In this document: positions 53,066 to 61,280 of the stretch, in pieces
Position numbering within the stretch: position 1 is the first letter of the stretch
How the letters are laid out: each line of letters begins with the position of its first letter
From: Sphingobacterium sp. LZ7M1
GTDB lineage: Bacteria; Bacteroidota; Bacteroidia; Sphingobacteriales; Sphingobacteriaceae
Reading direction: 5' to 3'
Assembly (NCBI RefSeq): GCF_024296865.1
Contig: NZ_CP101134.1
Span: 3,286,001-3,350,000 of the forward strand
Length of the DNA stretch: 64,000 bases
Position numbers and translations under genes: made by a program
Notes under the pieces: model-generated
What the model was told of the DNA's origin: nothing
Database searches by the model: none
What the model saw: the letters and a program-made list of their open reading frames with translations, nothing else

Positions 53066-53920
53066 TTATATTCTCTCTAACACCAATCTTATTGCCTTAT
53101 CAACAATTTCTTGGGGATTGTTACTAAAAGATTCACTCACTCGACTGGCAAGTATTGCGTTGATGGAAATGGCATGGTGACCAAACATATTACTGAGCGC
53201 ATAGATCCCCGCAGTTTCCATTTCTAGATTGGTGATGTTTCTTCCTGAGATTTCAAAACTGTTGGCATTCTTGATGAGGTCCGGATAGATATTGTTGGAC
53301 CTTACATTCCTGCCCTGGGGGCCATAGAAACCTGGGGCTGTCATGGTTATTCCCTTTGGAAGGTCGAATGCAAATTGATCCAAAAGCTTTTGGGACGCCC
53401 GGCCTACATAGGGTTTGAATGTTAGGCTATCAAAGTGCTTGACTACGGCATCCTGCAATTGGACTTCGGGCTCGGTATAAGGTTTTCTATAGTATTGCAT
53501 TAAGGTATCGAATCCTATTGCAAATTCGGAAGCTAATACGGTACCCATGGAAATATTCCCTTGAATAGACCCGGAGGTTCCAATTCGGATAATATCTAAG
53601 GATTTGATTTCAGGCTTTAGGGTTTTGGTCTGGAAATCGACATTGACCAAAGCATCCAATTCATTCAGGACGATATCAATGTTATCTGTTCCAATCCCTG
53701 TAGAAATAACGGTGATCCTTTTTCCATTGACGGAACCAGTATGGGTAATAAATTCTCGTCTTCCTTTTTTGATCTCGATATCATCGAAGTATTTGGAAAC
53801 TTCGGGAACACGGTCAGGATCTCCGACGAAAATTACAGTATCAGCAATATCAGATGGCAATAAATTCAAATGGTAAATACTTCCATCGGAATTAATAATT
53901 AGTTCAGAATCGTTAATCAT
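53066..53920 (-). CDS. udp: Uridine phosphorylase-like nucleoside phosphorylase
   Basis: A 284-residue PNP/UDP-family enzyme for nucleoside salvage (nucleoside plus phosphate to base and pentose-1-phosphate). Phosphate-binding GDPDRVPEVSKYF, STGIGTDNIDIVLNEL, RIGTSGSIQGNISMG and the ribose-binding NLEMETAGIYALSNMF are present. Uridine is the likeliest substrate from overall length and motifs, but specificity is uncertain. It is the last gene of a tightly packed operon, overlapping the YigZ gene by 4 bp. Confidence 0.88.
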   Translation of the reverse strand: MINDSELIINSDGSIYHLNLLPSDIADTVIFVGDPDRVPEVSKYFDDIEIKKGRREFITHTGSVNGKRITVISTGIGTDNIDIVLNELDALVNVDFQTKTLKPEIKSLDIIRIGTSGSIQGNISMGTVLASEFAIGFDTLMQYYRKPYTEPEVQLQDAVVKHFDSLTFKPYVGRASQKLLDQFAFDLPKGITMTAPGFYGPQGRNVRSNNIYPDLIKNANSFEISGRNITNLEMETAGIYALSNMFGHHAISINAILASRVSESFSNNPQEIVDKAIRLVLERI

Positions 53921-54534
53921 ATGGTTCGCAAGTAATTGATCTCTACCCCCTCAATCTTTTCCATTCTCCCGATCACTTCATTTACCTGTAATTTACGGAT
54001 TTCGAAGGTAATTTTACAATTTGTATCAAAATCTTGACTCAAAACGACTAGATCTGTTTCCTTAACAATCCGCATGACATCATTCATCTGTAGGTAATCG
54101 AACTTCAATTCGTAGACATCATTTACGGTCTTTTCCACGACTTCTGCTTCTGCAAGGGCTTCTTGGGTTGCTGTCTTATAGGCATTGATCAAGCCTGGTA
54201 CTCCCAATAAGGTTCCTCCAAAATAACGAACGACCACCACCAGGATATTTGTGACATCCATGGAGAGCAAAACATTCAATATAGGTCTCCCTGCAGTCCC
54301 TGAGGGTTCTCCATCGTCATTTACCCGGAACACTGCACGGTCTGGGCTAAGCCGATAGGCATAACAATGGTGGCGGGCTTTGGGGTGCATGGATTTCAAT
54401 TCAGCGATAATATCCTTAAGCTTACTTTCGTCCTTGAGGGGATAGGCATAGGCGATAAACTTGCTTCCCTTGTCCCTAAAAATTCCTTCTGAAGGTGCTT
54501 CAATAGTTTGGTATGTATCTTCGAATAAACTCAC
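53917..54534 (-). CDS. YigZ/IMPACT family protein
   Basis: A 205-residue protein. The UPF0029/Impact N-terminal domain (residues ~1-125) has the signatures GSKFIAYAYPLKDES, HPKARHHCYAYR, NDDGEPSGTAGRPIL and VVVRYFGGTLLGVPGLI, and a DUF1949-like C-terminal domain follows. The family's biochemical role in bacteria is unclear; eukaryotic IMPACT modulates GCN2 signalling. It overlaps by 4 bp (ATGA type) with both neighbours, so it is translationally coupled. Confidence 0.92.
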   Translation of the reverse strand: MSLFEDTYQTIEAPSEGIFRDKGSKFIAYAYPLKDESKLKDIIAELKSMHPKARHHCYAYRLSPDRAVFRVNDDGEPSGTAGRPILNVLLSMDVTNILVVVVRYFGGTLLGVPGLINAYKTATQEALAEAEVVEKTVNDVYELKFDYLQMNDVMRIVKETDLVVLSQDFDTNCKITFEIRKLQVNEVIGRMEKIEGVEINYLRTI

Positions 54535-55385
54535 AGCAATGCAATTAATAAAACTGAAATAATGGCCAAAAATAGCCCAATTTTATTGTAAACGCTAAGT
54601 TTCTCCTGAAATAGTATCACTCCTGCCATCGCTCCCACCGCAATCACGCCAATATTCATCCCTGTGAAAACTAGGGATGGACTATCAGGCAGTGCTTTGT
54701 GCGCTTTCATGTAAAAGACTATGTTTCCAAAATTAAAAACGCCTAATATAGCGCCGTAAAGGAGGGATTTTTTGTCAAAGTCCTGTTTTTTGACAAATAG
54801 GAGGTAAACTAGAAAGAGCAATGCAAATCCTAAAGCCAGGGTAAATACTATCCAAAGGGAGGACATGTAGGTTATCTGGCTGTTTAAGGCTATCTGCTTG
54901 AAAAGAATATCAATGATACCCATCCCGAAGAACACCAACAAAGGGTATATCCAAATTTGCTTTCCCTGAACTCGATCATTCTTATTCCAACCTATAGAAA
55001 ACACGATAGCAAGCAATCCTACTGCGATACCAATAAACTTATTGGCTGCAAATTCTTCATTCATCCAGAAATAGGCTGCTAACAATGGAATAAATAGGGA
55101 TAATCGCTGAGCAACCTCCGTTTTGACAATTCCTCCATAACGGATTGAAAGGGCCAGACATATGAATATAAAGGGTAAAAGGAACCCCAAAGGAACATAG
55201 ATAGCCCAAGGAAGGTTGGAAGTCCAAGGAACAATTTGGGGTTTCAGCACCAGATAGGTTAGGAAAAGTGCAATGGGATAATTCCAGACCAGGAGTTGTA
55301 AGTAGTTCACTCCACGCTGTCTGGCCAATTTGATAATGATGGCAACAGTCACTGAACAGAGAACCGAAATGAGGATATAATGCAT
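54531..55385 (-). CDS. DMT superfamily (EamA-like) transporter
   Basis: A 284-residue inner-membrane protein with ten predicted TM helices in two five-helix halves. The start at 55385 (MHYILISVLCSVTVAI) puts TM1 at the N-terminus; an in-frame ATG at 55457 would add a polar Cys/Lys-containing leader and is less likely. The substrate is unknown. It is the first gene of transporter-yigZ-udp, overlapping yigZ by 4 bp, and is divergent from the aromatic operon. Confidence 0.85.
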   Translation of the reverse strand: MHYILISVLCSVTVAIIIKLARQRGVNYLQLLVWNYPIALFLTYLVLKPQIVPWTSNLPWAIYVPLGFLLPFIFICLALSIRYGGIVKTEVAQRLSLFIPLLAAYFWMNEEFAANKFIGIAVGLLAIVFSIGWNKNDRVQGKQIWIYPLLVFFGMGIIDILFKQIALNSQITYMSSLWIVFTLALGFALLFLVYLLFVKKQDFDKKSLLYGAILGVFNFGNIVFYMKAHKALPDSPSLVFTGMNIGVIAVGAMAGVILFQEKLSVYNKIGLFLAIISVLLIALL

Positions 55386-55539
55386 TTTTGTACTATTCTT
55401 CGAAATGCTACAAATATATCCTTTTCTAGATAGCAAATAGAGTAGGAAAAGGATCAATCAAGCATTGAGAAATCAGAAATTGCTTCAAAACATCATTTTT
55501 TTGACTGAGAAATGAGCTGATTTTTGTTAAATTTTTAAA

Positions 55540-55775
55540 TATTTTTTCACCATTTTTTAGCGCTATTTTTTGGCGTTTTTTAGGCTATTTTTTATACGAA
55601 TTTTATAAGTCAAAATTTTAACAAAACCACATTAATTTGTTTTAAAGGCATATTTTAATATATATATAGACATATTACTCATAATTTACGACTATTTTTT
55701 AGGCTATTTTTATCGTAAATTTTAATGTATTTTTACGCTATTTTTGATTAGTTTTTATAGCATAAAACAATATTT
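55540..55775. other. AT-rich region with repeated GCTATTTTT motifs
   Basis: This ~230-bp tract of mostly A/T holds CGCTATTTTTT (from 55561), TTTTTTAGGCTATTTTTT (about 55576), GACTATTTTTTAGGCTATTT (about 55690) and CGCTATTTTT (about 55736). It lies upstream of the pheA promoter. It could be a binding array for a nucleoid protein or regulator, or a simple AT-rich divergent spacer. No ORF is supported. Confidence 0.5.
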
Positions 55776-55787
55776 TTTAAAAAATAT

Positions 55788-55818
55788 TTTGCACTTAAAT
55801 AAAGAAGCTCTATATTTG
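55788..55818 (+). promoter_or_regulatory. Consensus Bacteroidota promoter of the aromatic operon
   Basis: TTTG (55788-55791), 19-bp spacer, TATATTTG (55811-55818): an exact fit to TTTG-N19-TAnnTTTG. The predicted transcript starts near 55824, about 13 bases before the leader ATG. Confidence 0.85.
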
Positions 55819-55836
55819 AAAACAAATAAACGGGAA

Positions 55837-55902
55837 ATGAACATACAATATACATATACCAACTTTTGGTTCTTTTATTTTAAAGATAAGAGCTGGGACT
55901 AG
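55837..55902 (+). CDS. Aromatic leader peptide of the pheA operon attenuator
   Basis: A 21-codon ORF, ATG to TAG, starting about 13 bases after the predicted transcription start. Nine residues are aromatic: Tyr5, Tyr7, Phe10, Trp11, Phe12, Phe13, Tyr14, Phe15 and Trp20; residues 10-15 are six consecutive aromatic codons (FWFFYF). This composition is characteristic of leader peptides in ribosome-mediated attenuation. A ribosome slowed by lack of charged Phe, Tyr or Trp tRNA would stop at codons 10-15, leaving the downstream segment 55891-55899 mostly uncovered; one reaching the stop codon would cover it. The operon downstream makes exactly these amino acids. Confidence 0.85.
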   Translation: MNIQYTYTNFWFFYFKDKSWD

Positions 55903-55962
55903 TATATGGTATTTAGAAAATATTGAAGGGTCCCAGCTGAAAAGTTTGGGACCTTTTTTTTG
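55891..55962 (+). promoter_or_regulatory. Transcription attenuator: antiterminator and terminator hairpins
   Basis: Segment 2, AGCTGGGAC (55891-55899, the last codons of the leader), pairs perfectly with segment 3, GTCCCAGCT (55930-55938). Segment 3 alternatively pairs with segment 4: GGTCCCA (55929-55935) / TGGGACC (55947-55953), followed by nine T (55954-55962), an intrinsic terminator. The two foldings are mutually exclusive. I found no convincing segment 1 within the transcript. The terminator lies 28 bp before the pheA ATG. Confidence 0.85.
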
Positions 55963-55989
55963 ACAAAAAAGTAAAGCATAATAAAGATA

Positions 55990-56820
55990 ATGAGTGAGAA
56001 AATAAAGATTGCCATCCAAGGAGTAAAAGCTTCATTTCATGAGGAAGCTGCCTATAAATATTTCGGCAAGGACATAGAAACGCTTGAATGTTCATCATTT
56101 AAGAAAACATGTGACCTCCTGAAGCAAGGAAAAGCAGACTATGTCGTGATGGCGATTGAAAATTCAATTGCGGGAAGCATTCTACCTAATTACAATCTTT
56201 TAAGGGACTACCGCTTTCATATCATCGGCGAAGTTCATCTTAATATCCAACAGCATCTTTTGGCATTGCCTGGAGTTAAAATTTCAGATGTACAATTTGT
56301 CGAGTCCCACCCTATTGCCATTAGGCAGTGTGATGAGTTCCTAAGTGATCACCCTGAGTGGACCATCAAGGAAGGAATGGATACGGCAGCTTGCGCCAAA
56401 AAGATCTTGGATGAGAAATTGACCCATACCGCCGCTATCGCAAGCGAAGCCGCCGCAAAACTGTATGGTTTAGAGATCTTGGAAAAGAGAATTGAAACCA
56501 ATAAAAAGAATTCTACTCGCTTCCTGATCCTTTCAAACGAATTAGAAGAGCAGAAAAATGCTAACAAAGCTTCATTATCTTTCCAGACTTCCCATGCTAT
56601 TGGTGCATTAGCGATGGTCTTACAATGCTTTGCTGAACAAAATGTCAACCTGAGCAAAATACAATCCATGCCCGTTGTCGGCAGAAGAAATGAATATGAT
56701 TTCTATGTGGATGTGGAATGGAAAAAACAAGCTGACTATGATGCTGCCATCCGTAAGGTCCTGAAGCACACCGTGAACTTCAGCATCATGGGTGAATACC
56801 TGAAAAACGAAAAGATCTAA
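55990..56820 (+). CDS. pheA: Prephenate dehydratase
   Basis: A 276-residue enzyme converting prephenate to phenylpyruvate for phenylalanine synthesis. The catalytic domain (residues ~1-180) has GVKASFHEEAAYKYF, AIENSIAGSILPNYNLL, VESHPIAIRQCDEFL and the TRF motif in KNSTRFLIL. The C-terminal ACT domain (~195-275) has GALAMVLQCFAEQNVNLSKI. The Phe-binding ESRP motif is replaced by QSMP, which may alter allosteric inhibition. First gene of the operon, directly behind the attenuator. Confidence 0.96.
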   Translation: MSEKIKIAIQGVKASFHEEAAYKYFGKDIETLECSSFKKTCDLLKQGKADYVVMAIENSIAGSILPNYNLLRDYRFHIIGEVHLNIQQHLLALPGVKISDVQFVESHPIAIRQCDEFLSDHPEWTIKEGMDTAACAKKILDEKLTHTAAIASEAAAKLYGLEILEKRIETNKKNSTRFLILSNELEEQKNANKASLSFQTSHAIGALAMVLQCFAEQNVNLSKIQSMPVVGRRNEYDFYVDVEWKKQADYDAAIRKVLKHTVNFSIMGEYLKNEKI

Positions 56821-56863
56821 ATCAAAAAATAATTTAACAAGTAAATAATCAAACTAAAATACA

Positions 56864-57970
56864 ATGAAACATTCATTAGACATTCTCCCTTTAAAATCTT
56901 GGTTGGATACAGGGGATAAACCTTTAATCATTGCCGGACCATGTAGTGCTGAGACAGAAGAGCAAGTGGTATCTACAGCACATTTATTAGCCAACACTGG
57001 AAAAGTGAATGTTTTGCGTGCAGGTATCTGGAAACCTCGTACTAGGCCAGGAGAATTCGAAGGAATTGGCAGCATCGGTTTGGAATGGATGAAGAGAGCT
57101 AAAGAAGAAACCGGCTTGTTGACCGCAACAGAAGTAGCTACGGCAAAACATGTTGAGGAAGCATTGGCCGCTGGAATTGATATTTTGTGGATTGGTGCTC
57201 GTTCTACTGCGAACCCATTTACAGTTCAAGAGATTGCAGATGCATTGCAAGGTGTTGATGTTCCTGTATTGATTAAAAACCCAGTGAATCCAGACCTTTC
57301 TCTATGGATTGGTGCATTGGAACGCGTAAATAGAGCTGGAATCAAGAAATTAGCTGCTATCCACCGTGGATTCTCTTCTTTCGAAAAGACAGCTTTCCGT
57401 AATGAACCAATGTGGGATATCGCTATCCAATTGAAAGCGATCGCTCCTGAATTGCCTATCATCAATGACCCTAGCCATATCTGCGGTAACCGTGAATTAA
57501 TCCCTTACGTTACGCAAAAAGCAATGGATATGGATATGCAAGGTTTGATCATCGAGTCGCATATCGATCCTTCAGTTGCTTGGACAGATGCTAAACAACA
57601 GGTTACCCCTGCAGCTTTGTCTGAATTATTGGATAATGTAGCTGTACGTAAGCCTGAATCTAACAATCCTGCATTCGAAGATAAATTAGCTGAATTGCGT
57701 GGACAGATCGATAAGTTGGATGACCAAATCATCAAACAGATCGCTGACCGTATGAAAATTGCTGAGAAAATCGGAGAGTTCAAAAGAGATAACAATGTAA
57801 CGATCCTTCAGATCAACCGTTGGGATGAAATCGTTCAGAAACGTATTCAATTAGCGAAGGCCCTTAACCTAAGCGAAGAGTTTACTTCAAAATATTTAGA
57901 GTTGTTGCATAACGAATCGATTCGTAAGCAAAACGAGGTTATGAACACTAAACCGGTTGCGGAGGCTTAA
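56864..57970 (+). CDS. aroG: Bifunctional DAHP synthase / chorismate mutase
   Basis: A 368-residue fusion. Residues ~1-265 are a type I-beta DAHP synthase, the first step of the shikimate pathway (IIAGPCSAETEEQVVSTAHL, VLRAGIWKPRTRPGEFEGIG, IDILWIGARSTANPF, AAIHRGFSSFEKT, IINDPSHICGNRELI). Residues ~275-365 are an AroQ-class chorismate mutase (LAELRGQIDKLDDQIIKQIA, RMKIAEKIGEFKR). The fusion joins pathway entry to the Phe/Tyr branch point and allows allosteric control through the mutase domain. It is 43 bp after pheA and 2 bp before aroA. Confidence 0.95.
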   Translation: MKHSLDILPLKSWLDTGDKPLIIAGPCSAETEEQVVSTAHLLANTGKVNVLRAGIWKPRTRPGEFEGIGSIGLEWMKRAKEETGLLTATEVATAKHVEEALAAGIDILWIGARSTANPFTVQEIADALQGVDVPVLIKNPVNPDLSLWIGALERVNRAGIKKLAAIHRGFSSFEKTAFRNEPMWDIAIQLKAIAPELPIINDPSHICGNRELIPYVTQKAMDMDMQGLIIESHIDPSVAWTDAKQQVTPAALSELLDNVAVRKPESNNPAFEDKLAELRGQIDKLDDQIIKQIADRMKIAEKIGEFKRDNNVTILQINRWDEIVQKRIQLAKALNLSEEFTSKYLELLHNESIRKQNEVMNTKPVAEA

Positions 57971-57972
57971 GA

Positions 57973-59226
57973 ATGACGGCGAAAAGCTTAATTTTAACCC
58001 ACCCTTCGCAAGAAATTAAAGGCACGGTTCAACTTACTGGTTCAAAATCAGAGAGCAACCGTGCTCTTATTATCAGAGCATTAAGTAAAGGTGCTGTACG
58101 CGTTGAAAATCTTTCTGAAGCAGCTGATACCGTAACTTTAAATGCTGCCCTGAACCAAGCTTCTAATCCCAATCCTGGAATCAACAGCATCGATATCGGT
58201 CCTGCAGGTACCGCAATGAGGTTCTTGACTTCTTACCTGAACTTGATCAAAGGAAACTTTATCTTAACGGGAACTGAAAGGATGCAACTGAGACCTATCG
58301 GGATTCTCGTGGATGCCCTAAAGGACCTGGGTGCTGATATCCATTATGAAAACAAGGCGGGTTATCCACCATTAAAAATTGAAGGTGGAATGATTCAAGG
58401 CAAAGAACAAATTTCAATTCAAGGTAATATCAGTAGCCAGTATATTTCTTCGCTATTGCTGATCGCTCCTTCCTTAAAGAAAGGTTTGATCATTGATATT
58501 ATAGGCGAATTGACTTCTAGGCCGTATGTAACCATGACTTTGGAAATGCTGAAGGAATGTGGAATCCAATACAATTTTGAAGATAATAAAATCCAAATTG
58601 CTAAACAGGATTTTTCTGAGTCAGTGATCTATGTTGAACCAGATTGGAGCGCAGCTTCATATTGGTACTCTATCGTTGCTCTTTCCCAAAACGGGGAAAT
58701 TGTATTGCCTGGATTAAAAGAACATAGTTTGCAAGGCGACATGGCAATCATTGAAATCATGACGCATTTTGGAGTGGAGTCAAGCTTTGAAAAAGATGGT
58801 CTCCATTTGAAAAAAGTGGACAGCAAGTCTGAAAAACCTTTATTCGACTTTAAAGAATGTCCTGATCTAGCTCAAACAGTTGTCGTTATTGCTTCAGCTT
58901 TAAAAAAGGACGTTTCATTTACAGGGTTAGAAACCTTGAAAATCAAGGAAACAGATAGAATCCTTGCCTTACAGACTGAAATCGGTAAGTTCGGAGCAAA
59001 ACTGATCGCAGATGGTGAAACTTATCACTTGAAGACCGCTGATGTACAAGATCCAGGAAACCTTACAATAGCAACCTATGAAGACCACCGCATGGCAATG
59101 GCTTTTGCTCCACTAGCATTAGTATTCAATCAAGTTACCATTGAAGAACCTATCGTGGTTGAAAAATCATATCCTATGTTTTGGCAGCATCTAGAAGAAC
59201 ATGGCTTCCAAATCACTGAAAAATAA
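57973..59226 (+). CDS. aroA: 3-phosphoshikimate 1-carboxyvinyltransferase (EPSP synthase)
   Basis: A 417-residue shikimate-pathway enzyme joining shikimate-3-phosphate and PEP. Present are the N-terminal GSKSESNRALIIRALSKG (phosphate/PEP-binding Lys, Arg), DIGPAGTAMRFLTSYL and the C-terminal IKETDRILALQTEIGKFG, and EDHRMAMAFAPLAL. Length is within range for the shorter Bacteroidota forms. It starts 2 bp after the DAHPS-CM gene, so translation is coupled. Confidence 0.96.
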   Translation: MTAKSLILTHPSQEIKGTVQLTGSKSESNRALIIRALSKGAVRVENLSEAADTVTLNAALNQASNPNPGINSIDIGPAGTAMRFLTSYLNLIKGNFILTGTERMQLRPIGILVDALKDLGADIHYENKAGYPPLKIEGGMIQGKEQISIQGNISSQYISSLLLIAPSLKKGLIIDIIGELTSRPYVTMTLEMLKECGIQYNFEDNKIQIAKQDFSESVIYVEPDWSAASYWYSIVALSQNGEIVLPGLKEHSLQGDMAIIEIMTHFGVESSFEKDGLHLKKVDSKSEKPLFDFKECPDLAQTVVVIASALKKDVSFTGLETLKIKETDRILALQTEIGKFGAKLIADGETYHLKTADVQDPGNLTIATYEDHRMAMAFAPLALVFNQVTIEEPIVVEKSYPMFWQHLEEHGFQITEK

Positions 59227-59288
59227 TATTATTATAAGCTAAGCAATTTTCATATCTATTTTTATATATTTACGGGCATTATCGAATT

Positions 59289-60386
59289 ATGGCAGGAAAT
59301 ACTTTTGGAGATTTATTTAAGATAAGCACTTTCGGGGAATCACATGGAAAGGCAATTGGGGTGATAGTGGATGGATGCCCAGCGCTGGTTGAAATTGATG
59401 AAGAATTCATTCAATCAGAATTGGACAAACGCCGCCCTGGCCAATCCAAGATCACAACCCAAAGAAAAGAAAGCGATACTGCACAAATTCTATCCGGTAC
59501 TTTTGAGGGAAAATCTACAGGCACGCCCATTGCCATCGTAATTCCAAATGAAGACCAACGCTCTAAGGACTATTCTCACATTCAAGATAAATTCAGACCC
59601 TCTCACGCAGATTTCACCTATCAAATGAAATACGGCATCCGCGATTACCGTGGTGGTGGTCGGTCATCAGCAAGAGAAACTGCAGCTCGTGTAGCAGCAG
59701 GAGCAATTGCAAAATTATTCTTGAAACAATACGGAATCGAAATATTTGCCCATGTTTCTGCCGTAGGGAATATCCAAGCTCCTAATCTGGAGCTAAATGA
59801 TTTAAATGGATTGTTGGAAACCAGGGAGAGCAATATCGTAAGATGTGCTGACCCTGCCAGTGCTTCCGAAATGGAAGAATTCATCAATCAAGTCCGTAAA
59901 AATGGAGACACAGTTGGGGGTGTTATTTCCACTGTCATCAGAAAGGTTCCAGTCGGACTTGGAGAGCCAGTATTCGACAAACTTCATGCAGACCTAGCCA
60001 AGGCAATGATGAGTATTAATGCTGTTCATGGCTTTGAATACGGATCGGGATTTGAAGGTTCAAAAATGTTAGGCTCAGAGCACAACGACATCTTTGTAAA
60101 GGAAGATAATCAAGTAAAAACATTAACCAATTTTTCAGGAGGTATTCAAGGAGGCATTTCTAATGGAATGGATATTACTTTCCGCACTGCATTTAAACCT
60201 GTTGCTACGATCATGCGTGATCAGAACACAATAAATGAAGAAGGAAACGAAACAACCATTTCAGGAAAGGGACGCCATGACCCTTGTGTTGTACCTCGTG
60301 CAGTTATTATCGTGGAAGCCATGGCTGCCCTTGTAATAGCTGACCATTTATTAAAATATAAGGCCTATTTAAAGAATGCAGAATAG
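59289..60386 (+). CDS. aroC: Chorismate synthase
   Basis: A 365-residue FMN-dependent enzyme making chorismate from EPSP. Signatures: [18 protein letters not shown] near the N-terminus, [20 protein letters not shown], and [20 protein letters not shown] near the C-terminus. Full length. It lies 62 bp after aroA; its last 11 bp overlap the start of the ROK kinase gene. Confidence 0.98.
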   Translation: MAGNTFGDLFKISTFGESHGKAIGVIVDGCPALVEIDEEFIQSELDKRRPGQSKITTQRKESDTAQILSGTFEGKSTGTPIAIVIPNEDQRSKDYSHIQDKFRPSHADFTYQMKYGIRDYRGGGRSSARETAARVAAGAIAKLFLKQYGIEIFAHVSAVGNIQAPNLELNDLNGLLETRESNIVRCADPASASEMEEFINQVRKNGDTVGGVISTVIRKVPVGLGEPVFDKLHADLAKAMMSINAVHGFEYGSGFEGSKMLGSEHNDIFVKEDNQVKTLTNFSGGIQGGISNGMDITFRTAFKPVATIMRDQNTINEEGNETTISGKGRHDPCVVPRAVIIVEAMAALVIADHLLKYKAYLKNAE

Positions 60387-61239
60387 CAATTATATTCTTT
60401 CATGTGATATTGGCGGGACACATATCACTTCAGCGATCGTTGAGAAGGATTCTTGGAGAATTCTTAACGAAACCATTACCCGTTCGCATGTAAATTCATT
60501 GGAAAATGCTAAATCGATTTTTCTTGACTGGACCACTAACATGAAATCCTGCCTAGAAAAAACTGATTTAGAAGTAGTTAACATTGGAATTGCTGCTCCA
60601 GGCCCCTTTGATTACGATAAGGGAATTGCCCTCATGAAGGGTCAATCAAAATACGATAGTATTTATAATATCAAAGTTACTGAGCCTATTTTAGAAGGAC
60701 TTGGTCAACAAGATTTCAAAATTCTATACATCAATGACGCTGCTGCCTTTCTACAAGGCGAGGTCTTTGGATGTGGATTAGACCATAAAGAAAGAATTTT
60801 AGGAATTACTTTGGGAACAGGTTTAGGGAGCGCAGTTTGGAGTCAGGGAGAGAAAGCATTCGATGCTGATCTTTGGGATACGGTCTATAAGGACTCTATC
60901 TTTGAAGAATACCTGGTAACAAGATGGTTTGTAAAGCGATTTGAGGAATTAGCAGGATTTAAGGAAAGCGGATTAAGGGAGATCCTTGAAAAACATGCTG
61001 AAACCAAAGAAGTAACTCAATTGCTTTCAGAATATCAGGAACACTTACTGCGTTTTATGGAGTTTTTTAGCCAAAAGCATGATTGCAAGTCCTTTGTAAT
61101 TGGCGGGAACATTGTAAAGGCTTGGGACCGTATTTTCCCAGACAAATCTGTACTGGAAGGATTTGAGGTTCAGATTGGTCAATACCAAGAGCATGCAGCG
61201 ATTATCGGAGCGGCATCCCTATTCTCAAACGGTATATAA
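60376..61239 (+). CDS. ROK family protein (sugar kinase-like)
   Basis: A 287-residue ROK protein with phosphate-binding [32 protein letters not shown], catalytic-region [11 protein letters not shown] and [13 protein letters not shown]. The usual CxCGxxGC zinc motif is absent, and there is no DNA-binding domain, so it is a kinase type rather than a repressor. The substrate is unknown. Its start overlaps the end of aroC by 11 bp, making it the last gene of the aromatic operon by position, although no aromatic-pathway role is evident. Confidence 0.85.
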   Translation: MQNSNYILSCDIGGTHITSAIVEKDSWRILNETITRSHVNSLENAKSIFLDWTTNMKSCLEKTDLEVVNIGIAAPGPFDYDKGIALMKGQSKYDSIYNIKVTEPILEGLGQQDFKILYINDAAAFLQGEVFGCGLDHKERILGITLGTGLGSAVWSQGEKAFDADLWDTVYKDSIFEEYLVTRWFVKRFEELAGFKESGLREILEKHAETKEVTQLLSEYQEHLLRFMEFFSQKHDCKSFVIGGNIVKAWDRIFPDKSVLEGFEVQIGQYQEHAAIIGAASLFSNGI

Positions 61240-61247
61240 TATTCAGG

Positions 61248-61280
61248 AACATTTCCTCCTAGAAGATAGGAGGAAATGTT
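61248..61280. terminator. Hairpin between the ROK gene and the E1 gene
   Basis: AACATTTCCTCCT (61248-61260) pairs perfectly with AGGAGGAAATGTT (61268-61280), loop AGAAGAT. It overlaps the last codons of the convergent E1 gene. No long T run on either strand, so termination strength is uncertain. Confidence 0.55.

Noticed and set aside
55386..55457. Longer N-terminus for the DMT transporter
   Set aside because: The extension is polar and separates the first transmembrane helix from the start; ATG 55385 gives the normal topology.
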